From Aquarana catesbeiana (taxonomy: Eukaryota; Chordata; Amphibia; Anura; Ranidae): DNA of 64,000 nt. The DNA lies in assembly GCF_042186555.1 (NCBI RefSeq), contig NC_133332.1, positions 233,903,015 through 233,967,014 on the forward strand, in the 5' to 3' direction. The notes beneath the pieces are model-generated. The model saw only the letters and a list, made by a program, of their open reading frames with translations, made no database searches and was not told where the DNA came from. A program made the translations under genes and the position numbers. Shown here piece by piece: positions 31,406 to 43,292 of the stretch (position 1 is its first letter; each line of letters opens with the position of its first letter).

Positions 31406-32849
31406 TAAGTGTTGGAAGAGCCGGCCTTGTGCGGTTAGCCCTTAGCCTAGCACGTATACCTCCACGTTTCTGCCTTCTCACACACCGCTTGCGTTGCTGC
31501 CTTGGGTAGCTTCAGTAGGCGAAACCGCGGTCTTGGGGTCAGATTTCAGCAAACAGAGGTCTCGTAGCTTCTCGATGGCTTCCGGTGAAAGTCGATGTTT
31601 GTGTATACTGCCTATATCCAAAAGACTTTGGCAATCGTAGTTATGTTTTAAAGTAGTTTCCAGATTTTCTTGTTAAAAAAAAAAAAAAAAAAAGTAGTTT
31701 CCAGATGACTTTGTGGTAAAGTAAGACTATTTGAAGACAAAGGGACAACATTAAAAGACATAAAAGCTCAGTTTTTCGGACCCGGGGTAACCGCTCCGTC
31801 TAACAGCGCCACCATCTGTAGCTGGAGGTGATACACACACTGCAGAGACACGGACTGGACTAGATACGAAATATCCGGAGATTCATTTCCTTTTAAAACA
31901 GCTTGGTCACTTCCTATGAGACGCGAGGCAGGCTACTCCTCCATACTGCGCGTTCGGATTCCACGTGTCCAGTGAAAAACAAAAAAAATGACTTGGATAT
32001 ATTCTCAACCATATCCGATTCGAAGGTAAGCTCTGAATAAGTCACTGAAATGCTTATTGCTATTAGGAAATAAATGAATTGCTTAGTTTACTAAGACTTG
32101 AGCAACTCGTTATTACAAAACCGCGGGAGGCTGGGAACGATTTCAACTGTATGTTCCATTAAAGAGCCCTATCCACTTTGCTCTGTATAAAAATCTTTGC
32201 TGTGCAGTTCCCATTTTTACAGTTATCTTAAAAGAATGAATCCTCCTTAATATGATAATTTAGTGTTTGATAGGTGATGGAGACATACTCGGTGGGAAAA
32301 AAAAAAATATATTCTAGCATATACAATTACTACACAAGCCATGTTATAATGTAATGTTATTAATCTGCAGCTGCTGTAATTTTCTGTAAAATTCGGTCAA
32401 AATTCAATATAATATGGCAACCTGGAGGTGTTCTGAAATCCTTTGGTATACGGAATACCCCCAGAAATTGAATTTCCTGCTTGTGTGATTGGCTCACTGA
32501 TTTCCCCAGAAGACATAAGCTGGCCATACACTAATACAGTCATATGGAAAACTTTTTTTTACATTCGATGACTGCACGAATGTCATTAGAAAGGACTTCA
32601 AATTTTCATTTGCTTTCAACATTTGATTTTGAAACAAAAATGACATTCACTGTTAGAAATTCAAAGTCCTTCAGAGTCCTGTGCAATAAACGGCGACTCC
32701 TGCGCACATTCGCAGGAGTGATGTAATCGCGGCTCTGGACACTCACAAAGCCGGAGTCCGTGAACCTGGAAGGAAGACCGTGTAAAGATGGGAGAGGCTT
32801 CAGTGGTGACAGCACGCTGCTGGAAGGGTTTGTTTTCAGGTAAGTTTCA

Positions 32850-32888
32850 CATAATGTGCTAGTATGCAATGCATACTAGCACATTATG
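32850..32888. repeat. perfect 39-bp palindrome
   Basis: Two 19-nt arms CATAATGTGCTAGTATGCA and complement around a single central base. Repeated exactly at 36873-36911; a diverged relative lies at 45266-45286. Confidence 0.95.
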
Positions 32889-33008
32889 GCATTGCCTTTC
32901 CTCAACCCAGCAGTTCACTATCGTTTTAAGATCCCAATCAAATTTTAGGCACCCTGTGCAGGGATCTTCACAAATTATGTTTACGATCTTCAAGATTGTT
33001 CAAATTAA

Positions 33009-33250
33009 AGTGGTTTTAGGGGGTGACGCTTTTTCTTAATCCTAATGCATCCTCTGTATTAACGTAAAAAAAAAAGAAAAAACCTTCTGAGTTCAGCTAC
33101 CCCCCGCCAGCCCCCTCACTTACCTGAGCTCGATCTCAATCCAGTGCTGTGCACAAGAGCGGTGGCTCTCTTGGCTCTCCCCCCTCCTCCAAGGCTCAGA
33201 GCCATTGGCTCCTGCCGCTGTCAGTCAAGTCAGCGAGGCTTGAAAAAAAT
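33009..33250 (+). repeat. family B repeat within duplication copy 1
   Basis: Starts after TTAA (33005-33008) with AGTGGTTTTAGG and includes CTTACCTGAGCTCGATC and the CCATTGGCTCC segment. Its counterpart in copy 2 is at about 37028-37270. Confidence 0.6.
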
Positions 33251-33749
33251 TGAAATTCAATGTGTAAATAAATATATGATTTTACATTTTGATCACAGAT
33301 CCACCCGAGGAGAGCGATTTTTGAGCATTTTTATTTTTAATGTTTTTGAGCATTTTTGCATGCATATATGCGCATTTTAAAAGCATATTCCAAACATTTT
33401 ACATGTATAGTCAAGCTCCAGGCATTTTCGTTTTAGCCAATAGAAAGCAATAGGGGGAGGCGGCCAGTTCTTACAGATTAAAAAATGCCATTGAAGGGTA
33501 AAGATCCAAAAACGACCAAATATAACTCAACAGTAGCTTTTGAAGCATTAGGCATCAAGTGTCAGAGAGTCGTGTGCTGACTAGCTTTGTGTATAAATTC
33601 TGTAGTTTGCACATTTTATACTCAAATGCATGTGTATGGGTACCAGAGCTGCATTTGGCCTTCATTTTGGTTGTAACACAGCTGAATCTCCATGGGACAA
33701 GCTGGATACAAACAACTGCAGACTTCTAATGAACCAGGTGGGATCCCCC

Positions 33750-34483
33750 CTTGTTCTGGGACGACGTCATATGATGTTGCTCCAGACACAGAGCGGCCCC
33801 GATCTTGGTAAAGAGCCAATGACATGGCTCAGTCTTTACCCATGTGATCGGCTGTGTCCAATCACAGCCAATCACATGTAAACACGGAAGTGCCGGTAAT
33901 CGGCTCTCCTCACCTCACACTGACAAAGTGTAAGGAGAAGAGGGCTGATCAGCGGCATCTCCTTGCAGGGGAGACCTGTACAGGTAATCAGGGCACTGAT
34001 CATCAGTGCAGCCCCAGCAGTGATGCCAGTCAGTAACCATCTGTGATGTCAATCTGTGCCCATCAGTGATACCAATTTGTGCTCATCAGTGATGTCTGTC
34101 AGTGCCTGCCCATCAGTGCCACCTATCTGTGCCCATCAGTGCAGGATATTAGTGTCTCCTCATCAGTGCCCATAAGTGCCACCTCATCAATGCCCATCAG
34201 TGCAGCCTATCAGTACCCATCAGTAAAGGAGAAAAATTACTTATTTACAAAATTTTCTGACAGACACTAAGAAAAACTTTTTTTTTCCTTGTTTTTAGCA
34301 AAAAAAATTAAACCCAGCGTTGATTAAATACCACCAAAAGAAAGCTGTATTTGTGTGAAAAAAATATAAAAATTTGAGTATAGCGTTGCATGACCGCGCA
34401 GTTGTCATTCAAAACGTGACAGCGCTGAAAGCTAAAAACTGGCCTGGGCAGGAAGGGGATGAAAGTGCCCGGTATTGAAGCAG
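33750..34483 (+). repeat. family A repeat within duplication copy 1
   Basis: CATCAGTGCC-rich segment (33990-34225), the conserved core at 34322-34345, and the tail GGCCTGGGCAGGAAGG, ending at TTAA 34484-34487. The 5' end is not the usual TTAACC, so the left boundary is approximate. Confidence 0.65.
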
Positions 34484-36872
34484 TTAAAGAACACTACAAG
34501 GGCAAGGCAAATATAGGGGAAATAGTCTATCTACATGAGCCCTTTACCCCTTTATATGTACTCCACTCTGCTTTTTTAAAATATAATTTTACCATCAATT
34601 TTGGTATGACCTTGCATCAGATATTAAGGGAAACTCTTTATTCCATCAACACACGAGTGGTGCTAATATATTCACCAAGACTCATACAATGGAAGAGTGA
34701 AAAACTGGATTAGGAGTTCCATACTTGGACACACAGTGACAACAAGCAGTATACAGTTCCTTCAAATATTCACATTACTCAGCACCAGGGTTGGCGTTCG
34801 AAATCATGGGGCCCTGTACAGTCTACCTGACAGGGCCTCTTCACCCCCCCCCCCAAATCACAATTTACAATTTCTGTATTTTTTTCAATTTCATCAGGGG
34901 TCTAAACAGGCCTCTGACATCTCTCCTTTGAGTCCGAGAAAGGAATCGAGGACACAGATTTTCATTTCCATTCTCAGTAGCCTCAGTTGCACTGAAGATG
35001 AATGAACAGTAGACAGAGGCTCCTGGTAATTCATAAACTGAAGCATAGTAAACATAGTTTACTATGCTTAGTTATCAATGGACACAGGAGCGATTGGTAG
35101 CAATCACTCACTGTGTCCAATTCGGAAAAAGAAGGGGCCGGTAAATAACATATTTACCGGCCCCTTCCCCCACTCTCCATCCACCTGCGTACCCACAGTA
35201 GCTGGCGGGGGAAGAAAGTCAGCAGCTCTGCTGGGGGTCCTGGAGAGTCAATTTATAAATAAGCCCCAGAATTTGTTCTGGGAAGGAAATACGTTATTTT
35301 TTTCTTCTAGTTTCTGCTAATTTTTTTTACGGCAGTTACATGTTTTTCCCAGAAAGGAACCTAACATGTTTCAAGAATTAAAAATTGCAGGAAATGACTC
35401 ACAAAGATGGAATTGAGGCGTAATGCCGAAAACTTTATTTTTGGTATTAGGGGAAGTGTCGCCCTCTGCTGATTTCTGTCCTGCTTAACGCGTTTCCGTC
35501 TCCTCTCACACCGCTTGCGTCGCTGCCTTGTGCGGGCAGCTTCAGTAGGCGAAACCGCGGTCTCAGGGTCAGGTTTCAGCAAACAGAGGTCTCGTTGCTT
35601 CTCGATAGTGAAAGTCGATGTTTGTGTATACTGCCTATATCCAAAGGACTTTGGCAATCGTAGTTATGTTTTAAAGTAGTTTCCAGATTTTCTTGTTAAA
35701 AAAAAAAGTAGTTTCCAGATGACTTTGTGGTAAGGTAAGACTATTTGAAGATAAAGAGACAACATTAAAAGACATAAAAGCTCCGTTTTTCGGACCCGGG
35801 GTAACCGCTCCGTCTAACAGCGCCACCATCTGTAGCTGGAGGTGATACACACACACTGCAGAGACACGGACTGGACTAGATACGAAATATCCGGAGATTC
35901 ATTTCCTTTTAAAACAGCTTGGTCACTTCCTATGAGACGCGAGGCAGGCTACTCCTCCATACTGCGCGTTCGGATTCCACGTGTCCAGTGAAAAACAAAA
36001 AAAATTACTTGGATATATTCTCAACCATATCCGATTCGAAGATAAGCTCTGAATAAGTCACTGAAATGCTTATTGCTATTAGGAAATAAATGAATTGCTT
36101 AGTTTACTAAGACTTGAGCAACTCGTTATTACAAAACCGCGGGAGGCTGGGAACGATTTCAACTGTATGTTCCATTAAAGAGCCCTATCCACTTTGCTCT
36201 GTATAAAAATCTTTGCTGTGCAGTTCCCATTTTTACAGTTATCTTAAAAGAATGAATCCTCCTTAATATGATAATTTAGTGTTTGATAGGTGATGGAGAC
36301 ATACTCGGTGGGAAAAAAAAAAATATATTCTAGCATATACAATTACTACACAAGCCATGTTATAATGTAATGTTATTATTCTGCAGCTGCTGTAATTTTC
36401 TGTAAAATTCGGTCAAAATTCAATACAATATGGCAACCTGGAGGTGTTCTGAAATCCTTTGGTATACGGAATACCCCCAGAAATTGAATTTCCTGCTTGT
36501 GTGATTGGCTCACTGATTTCCCCAGAAGACATAAGCTGGCCATACACTAATAGAATGACAAGTCCTATGGAAAATCTTTTTTTACATTCGATGACTGCAC
36601 GAATGTCATTAGAAAGGACTTCAAATTTTCATTTGCTTCCAACATTTGATTTTGAAACAAAAATGACATTCACTGTTAGAAATTCAAAGTCCTTCAGAGT
36701 CCTGTGCTATAACCGGCGACTCCTGCGCACATTCGCAGGAGTGATGTAATCGCGGCTCTGGACACTCACAAAGCCGGAGTCCGTGAACCTGGAAGGAAGA
36801 CCGTGTAAAGATGGAAGAGCCTTCAGTGGTGACAGCACGCTGCTGGAAGGGTTTGTTTTCAGGTAAGTTTCA

Positions 36873-36911
36873 CATAATGTGCTAGTATGCAATGCATACT
36901 AGCACATTATG
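36873..36911. repeat. perfect 39-bp palindrome, second copy
   Basis: Identical to 32850-32888; both arms are unchanged since the duplication. Confidence 0.95.
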
Positions 36912-37769
36912 GCATTGCCTTTCCTCAACCCAGCAGTTTATCGTTTTAAGATCCCAATCAAATTTTAGGCACCCTGTGCGGGGATCTTCACAAATTAAGT
37001 TTACGATCTTCAAGATTGTTCAAATTAAAGTGGTTTTAGGGGGTGAAGCTTTTTTTAATCCTAATGCATCCTCTGTATTAACCTAAAAAAAAAAAAAAAA
37101 ACCTTCTGAGTTCAGCTACCCCCCGCCAGCCCCCACACTTACCTGAGCTCGATCTCAATCCAGTGCTGTGCACAAGAGCGGTGGCTCTCTTGGCTATCCC
37201 CCCTCCTCCAAGGCTCAGAGCCATTGGCTCCTGCCGCTGTCAGTCAAGTCAGCGAGGCTTGAAAAAAATTGAAATTCAATGTGTAAATAAATATATGATT
37301 TTACATTTTGATCACAGATCCACCCGAGGAGAGCGATTTTTGAGCGTTTTTATTTTTAATGTTTTTGAGCATTTTTGCATGCATATATGCGCATTTTAAA
37401 AGCATATTCCAAACATTTTACATGTATAGTCAAGCTCCAGGCATTTTCGTTTTAGCCAATAGAAAGCAATAGGGGGAGGCGGCCAGTTCTTACAGGTTAA
37501 AAAATGCCATTGAAGGGTAAAGATCCAAAAACGACCAAATATAACTCAACAGTAGCTTTTGAAGCAGTAGGCATCAAGCTACAAGTTTTAGAGAGTCGTG
37601 TGCTGACTAGCTTTGTGTATAAATTCTGTAGTTTGCACATTTTATACTCAAATGCATGTGTATGGGTACCAGAGCTGCATTTGGCCTTCATTTTGGTTGT
37701 AACACAGCTGAATCTCCATGGGACAAGCTGGATACAAACAACTGCAGACTTCTGATGAACCAGGTGGGA

Positions 37770-38450
37770 TCCCCTCTTGTTCTGGGACGACGTCATATGA
37801 TGTTGCTCCAGACACAGAGCGGCCCCGATCTTGGTAAAGAGTCAATGACATGGCTCTTTACCCATGTGATCGGCTGTGTCCAATCACAGCCAATCACATG
37901 TAAACATGGAAGTGCTGGTAATCGGCTCTCCTCACCTCACACTGACGGAGTGTGAGGAGAAGAGGGCTGATCAGCGGCATCTCCTCGCAGGGGAGACCTG
38001 TACAGGTAATCAGGGTACTGATCATCAGTGCAGCCCCAGCAGTGCCCAGCAGTGATGCCAGTCAGTAACCATCTGTGATGTCAATCTGTGCCCATCAGTG
38101 ATACCAATTTGTGCTCATCAGTGATGCCTGTCAGTGCCTGCCCATCAGTGCCACCTATCTGTGCCCATCAGTGCAGGATATTAGTGTCTCCTCATCAGTG
38201 CTCATAAGTGCCACCTCATCAATGCCCATCAGTGCAGCCTATCAGTACCCATCAGTAAAGGAGAAAAATTACTTATTTACAAAATAAGAAAAGAAAAAAC
38301 TTTTTTTTTTTTTTTTTCGTTGTTTTTAGCAAAAAAAAATTAAAAACCCAGCGGTGATTAAATGCCACTAAAAGAAAGCTGTATTTGTGTGAAAAAAATA
38401 TAAAAAAGTATAGCGTTGCATGACCGCGCAATTGTCATTCAAAACGTGTA
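37770..38450 (+). repeat. family A repeat within duplication copy 2, 3'-deleted
   Basis: Matches 33750-34420, with core at 38356-38380 mutated at two positions. The GGCCTGGGCA tail and terminal TTAA are gone. Confidence 0.65.
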
Positions 38451-39171
38451 ATTTTACCATCAATTTTGGTATGACCTTGCATCAAATATTAAGGGAAACT
38501 CTCTCTATCAACACACGAGTGGTGCTAATATATTCACCAAGACTCATACAATGGAAGAGTGAAAAACTGGATTAGGAGTTCCATACTTGGACACACAGTG
38601 ACAACAAGCAGTATACAGTTCCTTCAAATATTCACATTACTCAGCACCAGGGTTGGCGTTCAAAATCATGGGGCCCTGTATAGTCTACCTGACATGGACT
38701 CTTCACCCCCCCCCCCCCCCCCAAATCACAAAAATGTCAATTTACAATTTCTGTATTTTTTCAATTTCATCAGGGGTCTGAACAGGCCTCTGACATCTCT
38801 CCTTTGAGTCCGAGAAAGGAATCGATCGAGGACACAGATTTTCATTTCCATTCTCAGTAGCCTCAGTTGCACTTAAGATGAATGAACAGTAGACAGAGGC
38901 TCCTGGTAATTCATAAACTGAAGCATAGTAAACATAGTTTGCTATGCTTAGTTATCAATGGACACAGGAGCGATCAGTAGCAATCGCTCACTGTGTCCAA
39001 TTCAGAAAAAGAAGGGGCCGGTAAATGACATATTTACCGGCCCCTTCCCCCACTCTCCATCCACCTGCGTACCCACAGTAGCTGGCGGGGGAAGAAAGTC
39101 GGCAGCTCTGCTGGGGGTCCTGGAGAGTCAATTTCTAAATAAGCCCCAGAATTTGTTCTGGGAAGGAAATA

Positions 39172-39172
<1 letters not shown>

Positions 39173-39204
<32 letters not shown>
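39173..39204. repeat. poly(T) run in duplication copy 2
   Basis: About 32 T residues replacing a much shorter T-rich tract at 35295 in copy 1, an expansion after duplication. Confidence 0.9.
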
Positions 39205-39207
<3 letters not shown>

Positions 39208-39437
39208 TTCTGCTAATTTTCTCACTGCAGTTACATTTTTACCAGAAAGGAAGCTATCTCTTGTTTAAAGAGATAAAAATTAAAAAATTGCAGGAAATGA
39301 CTCACAGAGATGGAATTGAAGTGTACTGCCAAACATTTTATTTTTGGTATTTGGGGAAGTGTCACCCTCGGCTGATTTATGTCCTGTTGAAAGATGTTGC
39401 AACCTTTATTCGGCCATCAAATGTAGGTTTATCTTTT

Positions 39438-39683
39438 CAGAAAAAATGAAAAGGTGAACACCTTACACCCTCCTCACTCCCGATCATATGTCAGCGCTGA
39501 CCAATCAGAACCAGTCTAATCAGTCCCGGTGTCCCTAGGGAGAGAACAGGAAGAACAGCATGATTTTAAACCCCAGGACTGCTGCACCAGGCTGCATGGA
39601 TGGTGAAACTGTATCATCCACAGAGGTAAGTGCAGCAGGGACTGGTGGGAGTAAGGCGTTAGTTCACCCTTTCATTTTTTCTG
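39438..39683. mobile_element. short element with 22-bp terminal inverted repeats
   Basis: Ends beginning CAGAAAAAATGAAAAGGTG and the complement of AGAAAAAATGAAAGGGTGAA are inverted; interior holds CCAATCAGAACCAG and GAGGTAAGTGCAGCAG. Target duplication not seen. Confidence 0.6.
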
Positions 39684-39689
39684 CAGGAA

Positions 39690-41055
39690 TAAGATAGTCT
39701 TCCTTCATTTGTTCAACCGCTCTAGCGCTGCTGCCTCTCTAAGATGCTCTCAGCCGTTGTCACATGCTCACCTCCTGTATGTACAGTGCCAGCTTAATAG
39801 CCCTGCACTGTACACGATGAGAAGTGAACAGTGCTGGAGCTTGCTGGGCTGAGGGATAGGGTAAGTAATACACCTTATCCTTGCACCCCTAAATGAAATG
39901 AGTTTAACCTTGATGAGGGCCCTACTGCATTTATTATTTTTTCCTGCAGGAGCCTGGAAAACAGGCTTTCTGTTTGAAAGCTGGAGGACATGTCAGTGGA
40001 CTACGACAGCGCTCATCAGCATTTCAGTGTCAGAAACCATGAAATCAGACCAAGACAGAAGTACAGTTAAATCACACTTGTTTAATAATAAAAGTAAAAA
40101 GAACAAATGTCAAAGTTCAGTAACTGGAATGGATAGTCAGTCAAGCCGGAAGTCAGGGATCAATGTAGAGGAACAGCAAGCAGGATCTGGAGCCAGAAAG
40201 GATGTCAGCAAAGCCAGTCTTTAAACAGGAATACAGGAGATGGTTTCTTGTGAAGTTGACCAAGGAGAAGGCAGAGCTCCTCTGGATTTTACAGCTTAAG
40301 TAGGTAGGACAGACGAGCAGGATATCATCAACAGCTGAGTAACTGGGGAGAGAGATGGGAGCTGGCAATAGCTGACAGCTGAGCGGCCAGCTCATAGAAG
40401 GAAGGGCTGAGCCCAGCCCTGACATCCAGCAGCCCATTGAAGAGAGCAGAGCTGTGGGAGGGACCCAGAAGGCCCCACCCACTACAAGCTGCCTGCAGAA
40501 TATTACAGGAGGGGGCAAATACAAGACCATTCACCCTGCACAAGGCGAGAGAGCAGCAGTGACTGGTCTTTATTACAAGAAGCTCCTACACAGAGGCAAA
40601 ACGTCACACTGGATTACTGCACAGATCTGGAAGAAATATACAAAGCACACCAAGATCCAGGTAAGAAAACACATGCCTCGTATATAGATAATGTTTTCCT
40701 GTCTCCAAGTTCAGCTTTATTTAATACATTGCAACTAGTTCACTTTGAGGATTTACTTGCCAGGTTTGGTCTTTAATTCCTACACTGTCCTCTCTGCTGC
40801 AACTATTATTACAATGTACTTTTTTTACCCTAAACTTGGTAGTCAATATCTGTCCCCAAATTTACAGATTTTTCCAATGTATAGACAATGTGAAAGAGCC
40901 AAGGCTCCTAGGTGAGAAAATAATTTTTTGGCCCACATTAGAATATTGCTCAATTACAAAAATGTTTATATTCATTTTTTATAGATAGATACAAATATAC
41001 ATTCTCGCAGGGCCGGGACAAGGGGTGGGCATGAGGGAAGGATACCCTGGGCACT
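39690..41055. other. unclassified stretch with one exon-like segment
   Basis: No transposon termini recognised. A strong donor ATCCAG|GTAAGAAA at about 40661-40668 ends an open frame starting near 40507 that follows ATATTACAG. It is noted as a low-confidence exon candidate only; similar GCCCAGCCCTGAC text suggests a dispersed element. Confidence 0.3.
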
Positions 41056-41059
41056 GTGG

Positions 41060-41333
41060 TATCATGTGAGGTGGGGGATGCCACAAGGAGATTGGGGGGA
41101 GGGAATTTGTGTTGGAAGGGGGAATTTGCAGGGTGGCAGGGGGTAAGTATTGTTCTAGTTGGGGAAATTTTGAGTGCTAAGAGTAGTGATTTAGGGGGAT
41201 TTATATTAGAAGGGGGGAGAGGGGAAGAAGATTTGTGCTAGGAGGGGGGATTTGGGGAGAAATTTAAGTGGGGGGGGGGATGTTTACTAGGAGGGGACGT
41301 TTTAGGAATAGAGGATTTTTGCTAGGAAGAGTG

Positions 41334-41365
<32 letters not shown>

Positions 41366-41520
41366 GGGGCAAGATTTGTGCTGAGAGGAGGGACTTTAGC
41401 AGGGGAGCGGATTTGTACTGGGAGGAGGGGTAATTTATTCTTAGGAGTAAGATTGCAGATTAGTGCTTAGTGTTTTTTGTGAGGGGATTTTTGTTGAGGT
41501 GGGGGCGAAGTTTGGCATGT
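41060..41520 (+). repeat. G-rich degenerate minisatellite
   Basis: Loose copies of GCTAGGAGGGGGGATTT with many runs of 3-10 G on the plus strand and a T run at 41334-41352. The unit is too diverged to give an exact period. Confidence 0.7.
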
Positions 41521-41847
41521 TCGGATATTCGGCCTGGGGTCTAGATGACCTTGTCCCGCCACTGCAGTTACCCTACCCTGCAATACACATCTTGAATTTT
41601 GGCAAATTCATCCTGAATCAGCTGAAATTCGAGCTGTGAGTAGCCATGTTGGCACCACTTGGACTGATTTTTCATTCAACTTTTTTCAAGCCGGGTTGGG
41701 TGAACAGTAACCAATCAGATGCAGTAACTGTTCCAGTATTCTGACAGCCGCAGCTGCCTGAACACTATAACCGGCAGGGGAGATTTCTTCATCCATGCTG
41801 TTTAGTGTGAATCTATATGTGTATGGCTAGCCTTTGTAATACTCTAA

Positions 41848-42281
41848 TGCCCCGTACACACGGTCGGATTTTCCGATGGAAAATGTCCGATCGGAGCGTG
41901 TTGTCGGATATTCCGACCGTGTGTGGGCTCCATCAGACATTTTCCATTGGATTTTCTGACACACAAGGTTGGAGAGCAGGAGATAAAATTTTCCGACAAC
42001 AAAATCCGTTGTCGGAAATTCCGATCGTGTGTACACAAATCCGATGGACAAAGTGCCACGCATGCTCAGAATAAATAAAGAGATGAAAGCTATTGGCCAC
42101 TGCCCCGTTTATAGTCCCAACGTACATTTTTTACGTCACCGCGTTTAAAACGATCGGATTTTCCGACAACTTTGTGTGACCGTGTGTATGCAAGACAAGT
42201 TTGAGCCAACATCCATCGGAAAAAATCCATGGATTTTGTTGTCGGAATGTCCGAACAAAGTCCGACCGTGTGTACAGGGCA
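41848..42281. mobile_element. PIF/Harbinger-like MITE, copy 2 (434 bp)
   Basis: TIR TGCCCCGTACACACGGTCGG with complement at the right end; TAA at 41845-41847 and 42282-42284. Colinear with 30972-31405 and identical in length. Confidence 0.92.
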
Positions 42282-42286
42282 TAAGC

Positions 42287-42422
42287 CAGTGACGGCACAC
42301 CTTAGCACCCCAGATGTTTTGGAACTACATTTCCCATGATGCTCATTCACTCTGCAGTGTAGTTGAGCATCATGGGAAATGTAGTTCCAAAACATCTGGG
42401 GAGCCAAGGTTCGCCATCACTG
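42287..42422. mobile_element. hAT MITE with palindromic body
   Basis: CAGTGACGGCACACC and the complement of CAGTGATGGCGAACC form the ends. The body is a long stem with GGAACTACATTTCCCATGATGC and its complement. Right target duplication CTCTAAGC is at 42423-42430; the left copy is split by the neighbouring Harbinger MITE (41842-41847 plus 42282-42286). Confidence 0.9.
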
Positions 42423-42535
42423 CTCTAAGCTATCTCATAGTTTATAATATGTAATTGAGCTTAGATAGGGAACAGGCCTTCAGTTCTGGTCACCCAAACC
42501 ACATCGACTCTAAATGGGTCTCTGATGTTCTAGAG

Positions 42536-43120
42536 CAGTGGTTCTCAACCTGGGGGTCAGGACCCCCTCAGGGGTCGAATAATGATTTGCCAGGGGTCAC
42601 TGAATCCTGGGCTGTTCCTGAAGCCCGCACCACTCACCCAGCCTTTTTGCGGCCACCCAGCAGGGCTGTTCCTGGAGCCCGCGGCCGTCCACTCAGCCTC
42701 TTCACAGCCCCCCCACACCAAGGAGTAAGAGAAGGAATAAAAATAGAGAATGCATGGAAGGGAGAGGAAAAGAGGGGGGGGGGGGGATAAAGAATAAGGG
42801 AGAGAAAGAACAAGAAAGTTAGCTAGGGAGAGGGATGGGAAAAAAAACAAGAAATTAGGATAGAGAGAGATAAAAGGGAAAGAAAGGAGAACAAAGAGAA
42901 AGAGTGGTACATCCTAAAATGTACTATAAGGGGTTTTAATACTGTACGAGTGGAAGGACTCGGGGAGCGCTAAATGTCCGTGCTTTAGGGGCACAAATTA
43001 CTTGTCTTGCCTTGGGTGCTGACAACCCACGCTACGAAAATAATTTTACTGTTAAGGGTCCCCACAACTTGGGAAATTTTTATCAAGGGGTCATGGCACT
43101 AGAAAGGTTGAGTACCACTG
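42536..43120. mobile_element. hAT element with exact 8-bp target duplication
   Basis: Left terminus CAGTGGTTCTCAACCTGG and right terminus GGTTGAGTACCACTG are inverted; TTCTAGAG flanks both sides (42528-42535, 43121-43128). 585 bp, GA-rich interior with a G run at 42775-42786, no transposase. Confidence 0.92.
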
Positions 43121-43292
43121 TTCTAGAGGGACTTTGCTAAGGTAAGAAATCTGTACAAATGGTATGTTCACTATGTTAAATGCTCATTATATCTAGGGAT
43201 TGCTGAAGAAGCTGCCATACTTACCCTACCCCTGCCCCAGGTGTTCCTTCGGTACCATCACACACAATGCTGGGCTATTAGCTCTGCATTAA

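Larger units (their letters stand above)
31467..35490 (+). repeat. 4-kb tandem duplication, copy 1
   Basis: From CACCGCTTGCG onward this block is colinear with 35494-39390 at high identity, including family B, family A, a 39-bp palindrome and all intervening text. Copy 1 keeps a roughly 160-bp piece (about 34420-34583) that copy 2 lacks. No gene recognised in it. Confidence 0.92.
35494..39390 (+). repeat. 4-kb tandem duplication, copy 2
   Basis: Direct copy of 31467-35490. Differences visible by eye are scattered substitutions, different homopolymer lengths (T run at 39173-39204) and deletion of the 3' end of its family A copy after CAAAACGTG (38441-38450). Confidence 0.92.
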
